Shown here: in pieces, positions 43,684 through 52,316 of the stretch
Layout: each line of letters opens with the position of its first letter
Numbering within the stretch: the stretch's first letter is position 1
Assembly: GCF_029893635.1 (NCBI RefSeq)
Contig: NZ_JARXYR010000002.1
Coordinates: 3,261,001-3,325,000 of the forward strand
Length of the DNA stretch: 64,000 nt
Direction: 5' to 3'
Origin: Variovorax sp. TBS-050B
GTDB lineage: Bacteria; Pseudomonadota; Gammaproteobacteria; Burkholderiales; Burkholderiaceae_C
The notes under the pieces: generated by a model
Databases searched by the model: none
Seen by the model: the letters and a program-made list of their open reading frames with translations, nothing else
What the model was told of the DNA's origin: nothing
Position numbers and translations under genes: made by a program

Positions 43684-45933
43684 ATGCTGCCCCACATCGA
43701 ATACCACCAGATGCCCCGCGCGCTGCAGCGCCTGCTGGCGCAATCCCAGACGTCCGACGAGGCCGCCGCGCTGCCGCGCCGCAGCTTCCTCAAGATCGTC
43801 GGCGCGGGCGGGCTCGCGCTCGGCGCCTTTCCGCAGCTCGCGCTCGCGCAGGCCGGCGGCGCCGCGCCCGCGGCCGGCGGCCTGAAGCCGACGCAGCAGC
43901 CTTCGGCCTTCGTGCGGATCGCGCCGAACGGCGAGGTCACGGTCACCATCAACCGGCTCGAATTCGGCCAGGGCGTGCAGACCGGCCTGCCGATGATCCT
44001 GGCCGAGGAGCTCGATGCCGACTGGGCGCTGGTGCGCAGCCGCAGCGGCACCAACGACGCGGCCTATGCCGACCCGCTGTTCGGCATGCACCTGACCGGC
44101 GGCTCGAACACCATCAAGAACAGCTACCTGCAGTACCGCGAGCTCGGCGCGCGTGCCCGCGCGATGCTGCTGTCGGCCGCCGCGGCGCGCTGGAAGGTCG
44201 ACCCGGCCACGCTGCGCACGCAGGCCGGCATGGTGATCGGCCCGGGGGGGCGCAAGGCCGGCTATGGCGAACTGGCCGAGGCGGCGATGGCGCTGCCGGT
44301 GCCCGAGAAGGTGGTGCTCAAGGACCCGAAGGACTTCCGCATCATCGGCCGTGCGACCACGCGCCTCGATGCGGCCGCCAAGAGCAGCGGCCGGCAGGAC
44401 TTCGGCATCGACGTGCGGCTGCCGGGCCAGCTCACGGCCGTGGTGGCGCATCCGCCGGTGTTCGGCGCGCGACTCGCCTCGGTGGACGACAGCGCCGCGC
44501 GCGCGGTCAAGGGCGTGAAGGCCGTGGTGCGCATTCCGCTCGACCGCGGTGCCGAGGGCGTGGCCGTGGTGGCCGACGGCTACTGGCCGGCCAAGCAAGG
44601 CCGCGATGCGCTGAAGCTGCAATGGGACACGGCCGCCGTCGAGAAGGTCGATTCCGAGCGCCAGCTGGCCCAGTACCGCGAACTGGCAGGCCGCCCCGGC
44701 CCGCGCAAGTTCGACGCCGACATGGCGCCGCTCGCGAATGCGCCGCGCAAGCTCGAGGCCGAGTTCGTCTTCCCCTACCTCGCGCATGCGCCGATGGAGC
44801 CGATCAACTGCACCGTCAAGCTCGAAGCCGGGCGCGCCGAACTCTGGGTCGGCACCCAGTCGGCCGACCTCGACGGCATCGCCGCGGCGCGCGCGCTGAA
44901 GCTCGAGCCCGCACAGGTGAAGGTCAACGTGCAGATGGCGGGCGGCGGCTTCGGCCGGCGCTTCGTGGGCAGCAGCGACTTCGTGGTCGAGGCCTGCGAG
45001 ATCGCCAAGGCTACGCGCGCCGCGGGGCTCGACGCGCCGGTGCGGCTGCTGTGGAGCCGCGAGGACGATATCAAGGGCGGCTACTACCGGCCCATGCACC
45101 TGCACCGCGCGCGCATCGGCTTCGACGAGGGCGGCAAGATCCTGGCCTGGGACCACGTCATCGTGGGCCAGTCGATCACGGCGGGCACGGTGTTCGCGGG
45201 CATGATGGTCAAGGACGGCATCGATGCCACCGCGGTCGAGGGCATGCGCGATCCGTACCCGGTGCCGATGCGCCTCACGGTGCACCATCCGCAGCAGAAC
45301 GTGCCGGTGCTCTGGTGGCGCAGCGTGGGTTCCACCCACACCGCCTTCGTGATGGAGACGCTGATCGACGAGATCGCGCGCAGCACCCGGCAGGACCCGG
45401 TGGCCTACCGCATGCAGCTCTTCGGCGACAAGCATCCGCGCCACCGCGCGGCGTTGCAGCTGGCCGTGGACAAGAGCGGCTACGGCAAGAAGAAGCTGCC
45501 CGAGGGCCGCGCCTGGGGCGTGGCGGTGCACGAGTCCTTCGAGTCGGTGGTGGCCTACGTGGTCGAGGCCTCGGTCAAGGACGGCCAGCCGGTGCTGCAC
45601 CGCGTGACCAGCGGCGTGCACTGCAACCTCGCCGTGAATCCGCGCAGCATCGAGGCGCAGGTGCAAGGCGCGGCGGTGATGGGGCTGTCGACCTGCCTCG
45701 CCGGCAGCGCCATCACCCTGAAGGACGGCGTGGTGCAGCAGGGCAACTTCGGCGACTTCACGGTCGCGCGCATCACGCAGGTGCCGGCGTTCGACGTCCA
45801 CATCGTGCCGAGTGCCGATGCGCCCAAGGGCATGGGAGAGCCGGGGCTGCCGCCGCTCGCGCCCGCGTTCGCGAATGCCGTGGCGCAACTGACCGGCAAG
45901 CCCTTGCGGCAGCTGCCGTTCAATCTGGCCTGA
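43684..45933 (+). CDS. Molybdenum hydroxylase large subunit, Tat-exported (IorB-like)
   Basis: 749-residue molybdopterin-binding subunit of the xanthine dehydrogenase superfamily in its single-chain IorB form. A twin-arginine signal is seen at RRSFLKIVGAGGLALG (about residues 33-48). Cofactor-binding segments include LEFGQGVQTGLPMILAEELDADW, AGGGFGRRFVGSSDFV, and the C-terminal active-site glutamate in KGMGEPGLPPLAPA. It hydroxylates an N-heterocycle or oxidises an aldehyde in the periplasm; the substrate is not evident. The start at 43684 has a strong AAGGAG site. Confidence 0.92.
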   Translation: MLPHIEYHQMPRALQRLLAQSQTSDEAAALPRRSFLKIVGAGGLALGAFPQLALAQAGGAAPAAGGLKPTQQPSAFVRIAPNGEVTVTINRLEFGQGVQTGLPMILAEELDADWALVRSRSGTNDAAYADPLFGMHLTGGSNTIKNSYLQYRELGARARAMLLSAAAARWKVDPATLRTQAGMVIGPGGRKAGYGELAEAAMALPVPEKVVLKDPKDFRIIGRATTRLDAAAKSSGRQDFGIDVRLPGQLTAVVAHPPVFGARLASVDDSAARAVKGVKAVVRIPLDRGAEGVAVVADGYWPAKQGRDALKLQWDTAAVEKVDSERQLAQYRELAGRPGPRKFDADMAPLANAPRKLEAEFVFPYLAHAPMEPINCTVKLEAGRAELWVGTQSADLDGIAAARALKLEPAQVKVNVQMAGGGFGRRFVGSSDFVVEACEIAKATRAAGLDAPVRLLWSREDDIKGGYYRPMHLHRARIGFDEGGKILAWDHVIVGQSITAGTVFAGMMVKDGIDATAVEGMRDPYPVPMRLTVHHPQQNVPVLWWRSVGSTHTAFVMETLIDEIARSTRQDPVAYRMQLFGDKHPRHRAALQLAVDKSGYGKKKLPEGRAWGVAVHESFESVVAYVVEASVKDGQPVLHRVTSGVHCNLAVNPRSIEAQVQGAAVMGLSTCLAGSAITLKDGVVQQGNFGDFTVARITQVPAFDVHIVPSADAPKGMGEPGLPPLAPAFANAVAQLTGKPLRQLPFNLA

Positions 45934-45957
45934 GGTGCAGAGGGCTCGGGGGCGAGG

Positions 45958-46368
45958 TCAGTCCCAGGGGTTGACCAACGGCACCCCCGAGGCCTCGAAG
46001 TGCCTGGTGTTGCGCGTCACGACCCTCGCACCGTGCAGCAGCGCGGTGGCCGCGATGATCGGGTCGCGGTAGTCGCGCGCATCGGCCCATGGCAGCTGTG
46101 CTGCGCGACGCGCAACGCGGTGATCGATGGGCAGAATCCGCCCTTCGAATGCCGGCAGCACCATCTCTTCGAGCCAGCGGTTCAGGATCGCGGCCTGCGT
46201 TTCATCGCCGCGCAGCGCCAGTTGGCTGATGCCGCGCTGGATCTCCAGCACGGTGATTGCGCTGATGTGCATCGCCTCGGTCGGTTCGGTGGCCATCCAC
46301 GCCAGCACGTTCGGATGGCAGTTGCGCTTGCGAACCTCGGAAATGACGTTAGTGTCGAGCAGCAGCAT
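45958..46368 (-). CDS. PIN-domain toxin (VapC/FitB-like)
   Basis: 136-residue PIN ribonuclease. The acidic residues expected at the active site are in LLLDTNVISEVRK (Asp5), ITVLEIQRGI, PWADARDYRDPIIAATAL and TRNTRHFEASG. The form with LDTNVISE and a late VVTRNTRHF is typical of FitB-type toxins. An in-frame GTG three bases earlier is an alternative start. It lies 29 bases after the antitoxin gene and would cut RNA when the antitoxin is lost. Confidence 0.92.
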   Translation of the reverse strand: MLLLDTNVISEVRKRNCHPNVLAWMATEPTEAMHISAITVLEIQRGISQLALRGDETQAAILNRWLEEMVLPAFEGRILPIDHRVARRAAQLPWADARDYRDPIIAATALLHGARVVTRNTRHFEASGVPLVNPWD

Positions 46369-46397
46369 CACTGTCACGATCGGGGGGCTGCTCGGAT

Positions 46398-46661
46398 TCA
46401 GGCGTCGAAGTCCCTGGCGCCGATGCGGATCGGCTCGAAGTCGATCTCGATGCCATCGGCCTCCGGCATGCGCAGCAGATCGACCAGGGTCTTGTCCGTG
46501 TTCGTCAGGCGACGGTACAGCGCGATCGGCACGAGTGCGAGCGCGGGTTGCCCACGGTCGGTGATGATGACGTGGCCTCCCTCGGCGGCCACGCGCTTGG
46601 CCGCGCTCACGTTGTGCACGAATTCGCGGCTCGTGACCGTCTTGATGGTAGTGTTTCCCAT
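46398..46661 (-). CDS. Phd/YefM-type antitoxin
   Basis: 87-residue antitoxin. The N-terminal DNA-binding fold MGNTTIKTVTSREFVHNVSAAKRVAAEGGHVIITDRGQPALALVP is typical of Phd/YefM; the acidic C-terminal tail (about residues 62-87) would wrap the PIN toxin. It is first in the two-gene operon, and an inverted repeat overlaps its promoter. Confidence 0.92.
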   Translation of the reverse strand: MGNTTIKTVTSREFVHNVSAAKRVAAEGGHVIITDRGQPALALVPIALYRRLTNTDKTLVDLLRMPEADGIEIDFEPIRIGARDFDA

Positions 46662-46679
46662 GGTGCGTCCTTGGGCCGA

Positions 46680-46708
46680 ATGTTAGCGACATTACTAACA
46701 TCCATCAA
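46680..46708 (-). promoter_or_regulatory. Promoter and inverted-repeat operator of the toxin-antitoxin operon
   Basis: On the minus strand TTGATG (46703-46708) and TAACAT (46680-46685), spaced by 17 bases, make a sigma70-like promoter. A perfect inverted repeat ATGTTAG-N8-CTAACAT (46680-46701) covers the spacer and the -10 box, where antitoxin or toxin-antitoxin complex binding would block transcription. Confidence 0.72.
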
Positions 46709-46764
46709 GCGCATGTTCGGCGAAGGGGGCCGGCGGGCCGCCGGCGCGCAACGGGCGCTGCCTG

Positions 46765-47727
46765 CTAGATCGCCGCCGGCGCGCCGGGCGCGCGCGCCTC
46801 GTCGCGGAGCTCGCGCGGGGCCGGCGGCAGCACGGGCACGAGCGGCGACAGCTTCGGCTGGTTGCGCGCGACCATGTTGTCGGGGTTCATGCGGAACAGC
46901 TGCGTGAGCGCCGCGCGGTACTGCACCTCGCCGACCGAATTGGTGTTGTGGTGCGAGCCGCCTTCGACCAGCACGAACATCTTCGGCACGATGGCGGCCT
47001 CGTAGAGCTTGCGGCCGAGCGTGGGGTTGATGAGGCTGTCGGCGGTGCCGTGCACCACCAGCAGCGGCGCGCCGATGTCCCTGACCTTGTTGATCGCCTC
47101 GAAGCGCTGCGTGATGAACGGGCCAAAGGGCAGCCAGCCCCACTTGAAGCCGCTGACCACGTCGGCGATGGAGGTGAAGGTGCTCTCGACGATGGTGCCG
47201 CTCTCGTCGCCCACGCGCGAGGCGAGGTCGATGCCGATCGCGCCGCCGAGCGAGTGGCCGAAGATGTAGCGGTGCTGCTTCGGATGCCGTGCGGCCAGCC
47301 AGGTCCAGGCGGCGCGGGCGTCCTCGCGCGCCGATTCCTCGGACGGCAGGCCCTTGGTGCTCTTGCCGAAGCCGCGGTAGTCGATGGCCAGCACCGAGAA
47401 GCCCAGTTCGTGCATGCGCTGGATGCGCGGTGCCGAGCCGGCGACGTTGTAGCGCGCGCCATGCAGGTAGAGCATCACGGGCCGGTCGGTGGTCTCGGGT
47501 TCGCCGCCGAGCCAGAGACCGTGCAACCGCGCGGGCTCGCCGGTGATCGAGGACTGGAAGTCGATCCAGACGTCCTGCATGCCCGCCGTCATGCTGGCGG
47601 TGTTGCCCCAGCTGCGGTCGCTGGGCTGGAAGATCCATTCGCGCTGCTGCTCGTCGAATGTGGAGCAGCCGGCGGCCAGCAGGGCGCAGAGCGAAAGAAC
47701 GGAGGCGAGCAGGGACCAGCGTTTCAT
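46765..47727 (-). CDS. Alpha/beta hydrolase lipoprotein
   Basis: 320-residue exported hydrolase with lipobox LLAAGC (about residues 16-21). The oxyanion segment YLHGARYNVAG, nucleophile elbow GHSLGG, acid in VHGTADSLINP and histidine in VEGGSHHNT form a complete triad. It resembles the BAAT/FrsA-like or YfhR-type hydrolases of unknown substrate. The ATG at 47727 was chosen because an upstream in-frame ATG would put 15 polar residues before the signal peptide. Confidence 0.87.
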   Translation of the reverse strand: MKRWSLLASVLSLCALLAAGCSTFDEQQREWIFQPSDRSWGNTASMTAGMQDVWIDFQSSITGEPARLHGLWLGGEPETTDRPVMLYLHGARYNVAGSAPRIQRMHELGFSVLAIDYRGFGKSTKGLPSEESAREDARAAWTWLAARHPKQHRYIFGHSLGGAIGIDLASRVGDESGTIVESTFTSIADVVSGFKWGWLPFGPFITQRFEAINKVRDIGAPLLVVHGTADSLINPTLGRKLYEAAIVPKMFVLVEGGSHHNTNSVGEVQYRAALTQLFRMNPDNMVARNQPKLSPLVPVLPPAPRELRDEARAPGAPAAI

Positions 47728-47919
47728 GGGCAGAGGACAGACAGCGAAGCCGGCGGAAAGTTCATGTTCCAACGTCCGGAACGCGCCGACACTGCGTTCC
47801 GAACCCTCCCGCCAATGCCCTCTATGGAGACTTTGGTCCTCACAGGCAACGTCCGTGCCCGGTTTCCGGATGACGCGTGACAGCCAGGGAAAAACCCTGA
47901 AAAACTTGTAACCGCTGGT

Positions 47920-49839
47920 CTACCGACCGCGCAGGAACAGCGCGTCCAGTTCCCGGATCGAGAGTTGGCGCCAGGTCGGCCGGCCGTGGTTGCACTGGTC
48001 GGAGCGCTCGGTGGCTTCCATCTGGCGCAGCAGCGCGTTCATCTCGTCGATGGTGAGCTTGCGGTTGGCCCGCACCGCGCCGTGGCAGGCCATGGTGGAG
48101 AGCAGCTCGTTCTGCGCGCGCTGGACCACGGTGCTGGCGTCGTGCTGGGCCAGTTCGGCCAGCACGCTGCGCGCGAGCTCGACCGGGTCGCCGTCCGCCA
48201 GCGTGGCGGGCACCGCACGCACCGCCAAGGTGCGCGGCGAGAACGGCGTGACCTCCAGCCCCAACGTGGACAGCACCGCGGCGCAGGCCTCGGCGGTGGC
48301 CACTTCCTGCGGCGTGGCCGCGAAGGTGGCGGGGATCAGCAGCGGCTGGCTCGCAATGGCGGCGCCGTCGAGCTGGGTCTTGAGGCGCTCGTAGACGATG
48401 CGTTCGTGCGCCGCATGCATGTCGACCACCACCAGCCCCTGGGTGTTCTCCGCCAGGATGTAGATGCCCTGCAGCTGCGCCAGTGCGCGGCCCAGCGGCC
48501 AGGCCTGTCCGCTGTCGACGGCCGTCGCAGCGGCGTCGTCGCGCGGCGCTGCGGTCAGGCTCGGGGGCGCGCGGAACGGCAGCGGGGCGGCTTCGGCGGT
48601 GGACCAGCGCACGCCGGCAGGCTGGGGCGCGCCCTGTCCCGACGCATCGGCCGTATCGGCGCGCCGCGGCCACATCGCGTCGAAATCGCCGATGCCGCGC
48701 TCGGCGGCCCTGAAGTGGATGCCCGGCTGGGTCCAGTTCTCGCCGGTGGCCGGCACGGCGGGCTTGAAGAACGGCGCCGCGGGTGCGGCGGCCGCCACGG
48801 CATCGCCCGCGCGCGGTGCGGCCAGCGCGTTCTCGATCGCATGGCGCACCGCCTGGTGCACCTCGCGGCCGTCGCGGAAGCGCACCTCGATCTTGGTCGG
48901 ATGCACGTTCACGTCCACGCGCGAGGGATCGATCTCGAGGTAGAGCGCATAGACGGGCTGGCGCTGTCCGTGCAGCACGTCTTCGTAGGCGCTGCGCACC
49001 GCATGCGAGAGCACCTTGTCGCGCACGAAGCGGCCGTTGACGTAGAAGAACTGCTGGTCGGCGCGCGAGCGCGCGGCGTCGGGAATGCCCGCGCGTCCCA
49101 CCACGCGCACCGCGCCGCCGATGTGCTCGACCGCCACGCTCTGCGCGACGAAGTCGTCGCTGAGCGCATCGGCGAGCCGCTGCTCGCGCCGCTCGGCGGC
49201 CCGCCACTGCTCCATGAGCTTGCCGTCGTGCCAGACCGAGAAGCCGACCTCCGGCCGCGCGAGCGCATGGCGGCGCACCGCCTCGATGCAGTGGGCGAGC
49301 TCGGTGGCGTCGGTCTTCAGGAACTTGCGGCGCGCCGGCGTCGCGAAGAAGAGCTCGCGCACTTCCACCGTGGTGCCCACGCCGCGCGCCACCGGGCGCA
49401 GCTCGCCCGTGCGGCCGTCGAGCGCAAAGGCGCCGTCGGCACCCGCGAAGCGCGAGAGGATGCTGAGCTCGGCGATCGCGTTGATGGCGGCCAGCGCCTC
49501 GCCGCGAAAGCCCATGGTGCCGACGGTTTCGAGGTCGTTCAGGCTCGCGATCTTGCTCGTGGCATGGCGGCGCAGCGCCACCGTGAGTTCTTCGCGCGGA
49601 ATGCCCAGGCCGTCGTCTTCCACCGAGATCAACCGCACGCCGCCCGATGCGAGCCGCACCGTGACCTGGCGCGCGCCCGCATCGAGCGCGTTGTCGAGCA
49701 GCTCGCGCACCACCGAGGCCGGGCGCTCGACGACCTCGCCGGCGGCGATCTGGCTGATCAGCTCGTCGGGCAGCTCGCGGATCGGCCGTCGTTCTGCAAC
49801 AGGGGAAAAGGAGGAGGGAAGGGCGCTCACGAGGGGCAT
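47920..49839 (-). CDS. mutL: DNA mismatch repair protein MutL
   Basis: 639-residue mismatch repair coordinator. The GHKL ATPase motifs are present: ELLDNALDAGA, EDDGLGI and GTMGFRGEALAAI. After a poorly conserved linker (about residues 330-440), the C-terminal dimerisation domain contains DMHAAHERIVYE, which fits the latent endonuclease motif D-x-H-A-x2-E-x4-E of MutL proteins from bacteria lacking MutH. It is transcribed away from the dienelactone hydrolase gene side, with 46 bases between it and that gene's end. Confidence 0.97.
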   Translation of the reverse strand: MPLVSALPSSFSPVAERRPIRELPDELISQIAAGEVVERPASVVRELLDNALDAGARQVTVRLASGGVRLISVEDDGLGIPREELTVALRRHATSKIASLNDLETVGTMGFRGEALAAINAIAELSILSRFAGADGAFALDGRTGELRPVARGVGTTVEVRELFFATPARRKFLKTDATELAHCIEAVRRHALARPEVGFSVWHDGKLMEQWRAAERREQRLADALSDDFVAQSVAVEHIGGAVRVVGRAGIPDAARSRADQQFFYVNGRFVRDKVLSHAVRSAYEDVLHGQRQPVYALYLEIDPSRVDVNVHPTKIEVRFRDGREVHQAVRHAIENALAAPRAGDAVAAAAPAAPFFKPAVPATGENWTQPGIHFRAAERGIGDFDAMWPRRADTADASGQGAPQPAGVRWSTAEAAPLPFRAPPSLTAAPRDDAAATAVDSGQAWPLGRALAQLQGIYILAENTQGLVVVDMHAAHERIVYERLKTQLDGAAIASQPLLIPATFAATPQEVATAEACAAVLSTLGLEVTPFSPRTLAVRAVPATLADGDPVELARSVLAELAQHDASTVVQRAQNELLSTMACHGAVRANRKLTIDEMNALLRQMEATERSDQCNHGRPTWRQLSIRELDALFLRGR

Positions 49840-49885
49840 TCTAGAAGCGCGGCCGCCGGCGCCGGCGGCGGCTCGCGCAAGCCCT

Positions 49886-51103
49886 TCAGCGCCGCATCAG
49901 CGTGTTGGACGGCAGGGTTTCGTCGAGCAGCTTGCGCGCCGTTTCCACGCCCGCCACGGGCAGCAGCCCGGGATCAAGCAGTCCCACCTGCACCAGCACG
50001 CTGGCCTGGTCCCAGTAGATGTGCTCGTGGTAGAGCTTGTTGCCGCGGAACTTGATGACGGCCAGCAGCGGAATCTCGACACGCCGGCCGGTGGGCGCCA
50101 CGCCGGGCAGCATCCACGGAATCTCTGTCGTGTGGGTGAAGCTGAACAGCAGCTCGTCGACCACCTGCGTGGCGCCCACGGTGCGCGAGATCGAGGTCAG
50201 CGTGGTATCGGGCGGATTGCTGTTGACGAAGTGGTTGCTGTAGAACGCATGCAGCGCCTTGTAGCCCACGCCGCCGGTCATGGTGGGGATGTGGTTGACG
50301 TAGGGCTCGGCCACCATGGTCGACATGGTGTCGTCGACGTTGCGCGTGGCGAACTCGTACTCGCAGTGCTTGTCCCAGAGCGCCGACAGGTCGTAGTGCG
50401 GGCCGATCGCGGCCTTGAGCGCGGCGATGCTGCGCTCGTGCGCCATCAGTGCCGAGGGCTTGTGGAAATGCTCGCCGCCGGCGCGCGCGAAGGCATGGTC
50501 CACGCCGGGGTAGACGTGCAGCGTCACGCCGGGCCGGCCGCCGAGCGCCTGCACGATGCGTTCGCGCGCCTCGGGCGGGCAGAACTTGTCGAGTTCGGCG
50601 ATGTGCAGCATCAGCGGGCGGCGGATCTTCTCGGCCTCGTCGAGCGCGGCGTCGATGCCCACGCCGTAGTAGCCCACCGCCACGTCCGCATCGGTGCGGC
50701 AGGCCGCGAGGTACGCGAGCTTGCCGCCGAGGCAGAAGCCGAGCACGCCGACCTTGCCGCCACCGACCTCGGGCCGCGCGCGCAGCACGTCGATGGCGGA
50801 CTGCATGTCCTCCATGCCCTTGGCTTCGTCGAAGCCCTGGTAGAAGCCGAAGGCGCGCTGCCAGTCGGCTTCGCTGTAGCCGAGTTCGACCTCCGGTGCC
50901 TGGCGCCAGAACAGGTCGGGCACGAGCACCACGTAGCCTTCCTCGGCGTAGTAGTCGGCCACCTCGCGCATCGTGTGGTTGACGCCGAAGATCTCCTGCG
51001 CGATCACGAGGCCCGGGCCGCTGCCCGCCTCCGGCACTGCAAGATAACCGCGGAAACTGCCGCTGCCGTCGCGGGCCTCGACCTGGATGTATCGACCTGT
51101 CAT
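49886..51103 (-). CDS. Dienelactone hydrolase fused to an NTF2/SnoaL-like domain
   Basis: 405-residue fusion. Residues 1 to about 237 are a dienelactone hydrolase with the nucleophile cysteine in LGFCLGG, the acid in ELDKFCPP and histidine in YPGVDHAFARAGG; it may open lactone rings in aromatic catabolism. Residues from about 240 to 405 (HYDLSALWDKHCEYEFATRNVDDTMSTMVAEPYVNHIPTMTGG onward) look like an NTF2/SnoaL-like fold, found elsewhere as a separate protein. No signal peptide. The linkage is in one continuous frame with no sign of error. Confidence 0.88.
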   Translation of the reverse strand: MTGRYIQVEARDGSGSFRGYLAVPEAGSGPGLVIAQEIFGVNHTMREVADYYAEEGYVVLVPDLFWRQAPEVELGYSEADWQRAFGFYQGFDEAKGMEDMQSAIDVLRARPEVGGGKVGVLGFCLGGKLAYLAACRTDADVAVGYYGVGIDAALDEAEKIRRPLMLHIAELDKFCPPEARERIVQALGGRPGVTLHVYPGVDHAFARAGGEHFHKPSALMAHERSIAALKAAIGPHYDLSALWDKHCEYEFATRNVDDTMSTMVAEPYVNHIPTMTGGVGYKALHAFYSNHFVNSNPPDTTLTSISRTVGATQVVDELLFSFTHTTEIPWMLPGVAPTGRRVEIPLLAVIKFRGNKLYHEHIYWDQASVLVQVGLLDPGLLPVAGVETARKLLDETLPSNTLMRR

Positions 51104-51164
51104 GTGGGATCTCCGAATTCGTCATGGAACGCCGTGCGGCGCGCAGCAAGGATAATCCGGCCCC

Positions 51165-51833
51165 ATGGAAATCATCAGCTTTCTCGTCGACTTCATCCTG
51201 CACGTCGACAAACACCTCGAGGCCTTCGTCATCGCCTACGGCCCCTGGGTCTATGCGCTGCTCTTCCTGATCGTGTTCGTGGAGACCGGCGCGGTGGTGA
51301 TGCCCTTCCTGCCGGGCGACTCGCTGCTCTTCATCGTCGGCGCGCTCTGCGGCGCAGGGCTGATGAGCTATCCGCTGGCCTGCGCGGTCCTGATCGCCGC
51401 GGCCATCCTGGGCGACCAGTGCAACTACAGCATCGGCCGCTACTTCGGGCCCAAGGTCTTCAAGTGGGAGAGCTCGCGCTTCTTCAACCGCAAGGCCTTC
51501 GACCAGGCCCATGCGTTCTACGAGCGCTACGGCGGCATCACGATCATCCTCGCGCGCTTCATGCCCTTCATCCGCACCTTCGCGCCCTTCGTCGCCGGCG
51601 TGGCGGAGATGAACCGCGCCAAGTTCACCATGTACAACGTCGTCGGTGCGCTGATCTGGGTGCTCGGCATCGCCACCGCCGGTTACTTCTTCGGCAACCT
51701 GCCCTTCGTGCGCGAGCACCTCGACAAGATCATCTGGGCGCTGATCTTCGTGCCCGGCCTGCTCGCGATCTTCGGCGCCTGGCGTGCATCGCGCGCGGAG
51801 AAGGCCCGCGCGGAACTCGCCGCCAAGGCCTGA
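51165..51833 (+). CDS. DedA family inner-membrane protein
   Basis: 222-residue DedA/VTT-domain protein with about five hydrophobic segments. The family motifs FVETGAVVMPFLPGDSLLFIVGAL (about residues 45-68), GDQCNYSIGRYFG, and FYERYGGITIILARFMPFIRTFAPFVAGVAEM (about 120-150, including the key arginines) are intact. Members are lipid carrier flippases or affect membrane energetics. It is divergent from the hydrolase gene (61 bases) and is followed by a strong terminator. Confidence 0.93.
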   Translation: MEIISFLVDFILHVDKHLEAFVIAYGPWVYALLFLIVFVETGAVVMPFLPGDSLLFIVGALCGAGLMSYPLACAVLIAAAILGDQCNYSIGRYFGPKVFKWESSRFFNRKAFDQAHAFYERYGGITIILARFMPFIRTFAPFVAGVAEMNRAKFTMYNVVGALIWVLGIATAGYFFGNLPFVREHLDKIIWALIFVPGLLAIFGAWRASRAEKARAELAAKA

Positions 51834-51847
51834 TCGCCGGCCGCACG

Positions 51848-51878
51848 AAAAAAGCGCGCCCGCGGGCGCGCTTTTTTT
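51848..51878. terminator. Strong bidirectional rho-independent terminator
   Basis: AAAAAAGCGCGCCC and GGGCGCGCTTTTTT form a near-perfect stem with a short GC loop and a seven-T run. It separates the convergent dedA and glycine-zipper lipoprotein genes and can serve both directions. Confidence 0.93.
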
Positions 51879-51899
51879 CAGGCCGCAGGCCGCTCGGAC

Positions 51900-52184
51900 T
51901 CAGTAGTTCGGGCCGTTGCGCGGGTAGTAGCTGCCCGGAGGATAGGCCTGCTGGTTGTAGTAGTTGCGCTCGTCGACGCTGCGACCCACCTGGTTGCCGA
52001 TCACGCCGCCGATGGCAGCGCCGCCCAGCGTGCTGGCCGTGTTGCCGCCGATCGCGTGGCCGACCGCCGCGCCGCCGAGTGCGCCGACGCCGGTGCCCAG
52101 GTTCTGGTTGGGTCCGGAGGCGCAACCCGCGAGCGTGAGGACCGTCGTGGCCGCCGCTGCAGTCATCCAGATTCGTGCCTTCAT
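51900..52184 (-). CDS. Glycine-zipper outer membrane lipoprotein
   Basis: 94-residue lipoprotein. The signal peptide ends in TLAGC (about residues 16-20). The middle is a two-segment glycine zipper (GVGALGGAAVGHAIGG and GGAAIGGVIGNQVG, about 30-68), as in OsmB/SlyB-like proteins, and the tail is Tyr/Asn/Pro-rich. An AAAGGTGG ribosome site fixes the ATG at 52184. It is probably inserted in the outer membrane; function unknown. Confidence 0.9.
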   Translation of the reverse strand: MKARIWMTAAAATTVLTLAGCASGPNQNLGTGVGALGGAAVGHAIGGNTASTLGGAAIGGVIGNQVGRSVDERNYYNQQAYPPGSYYPRNGPNY

Positions 52185-52316
52185 GATGTCCACCTTTCTT
52201 GAGTGATGGCTCATGATGGGCAAAAGTCGCATTCCGCCCGTGTAGGAGCCTGCCGCACATGGGTGTGCGGTGTCCCGGGCCGCGCGGCGTGGGACAGCAG
52301 GGCGGCGCCAACGGGT

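Noticed and set aside
47885..47899. Hairpin CAGGG-AAAAA-CCCTG downstream of mutL as a terminator.
   Set aside because: Only five base pairs, and no T-run follows on the mutL strand.
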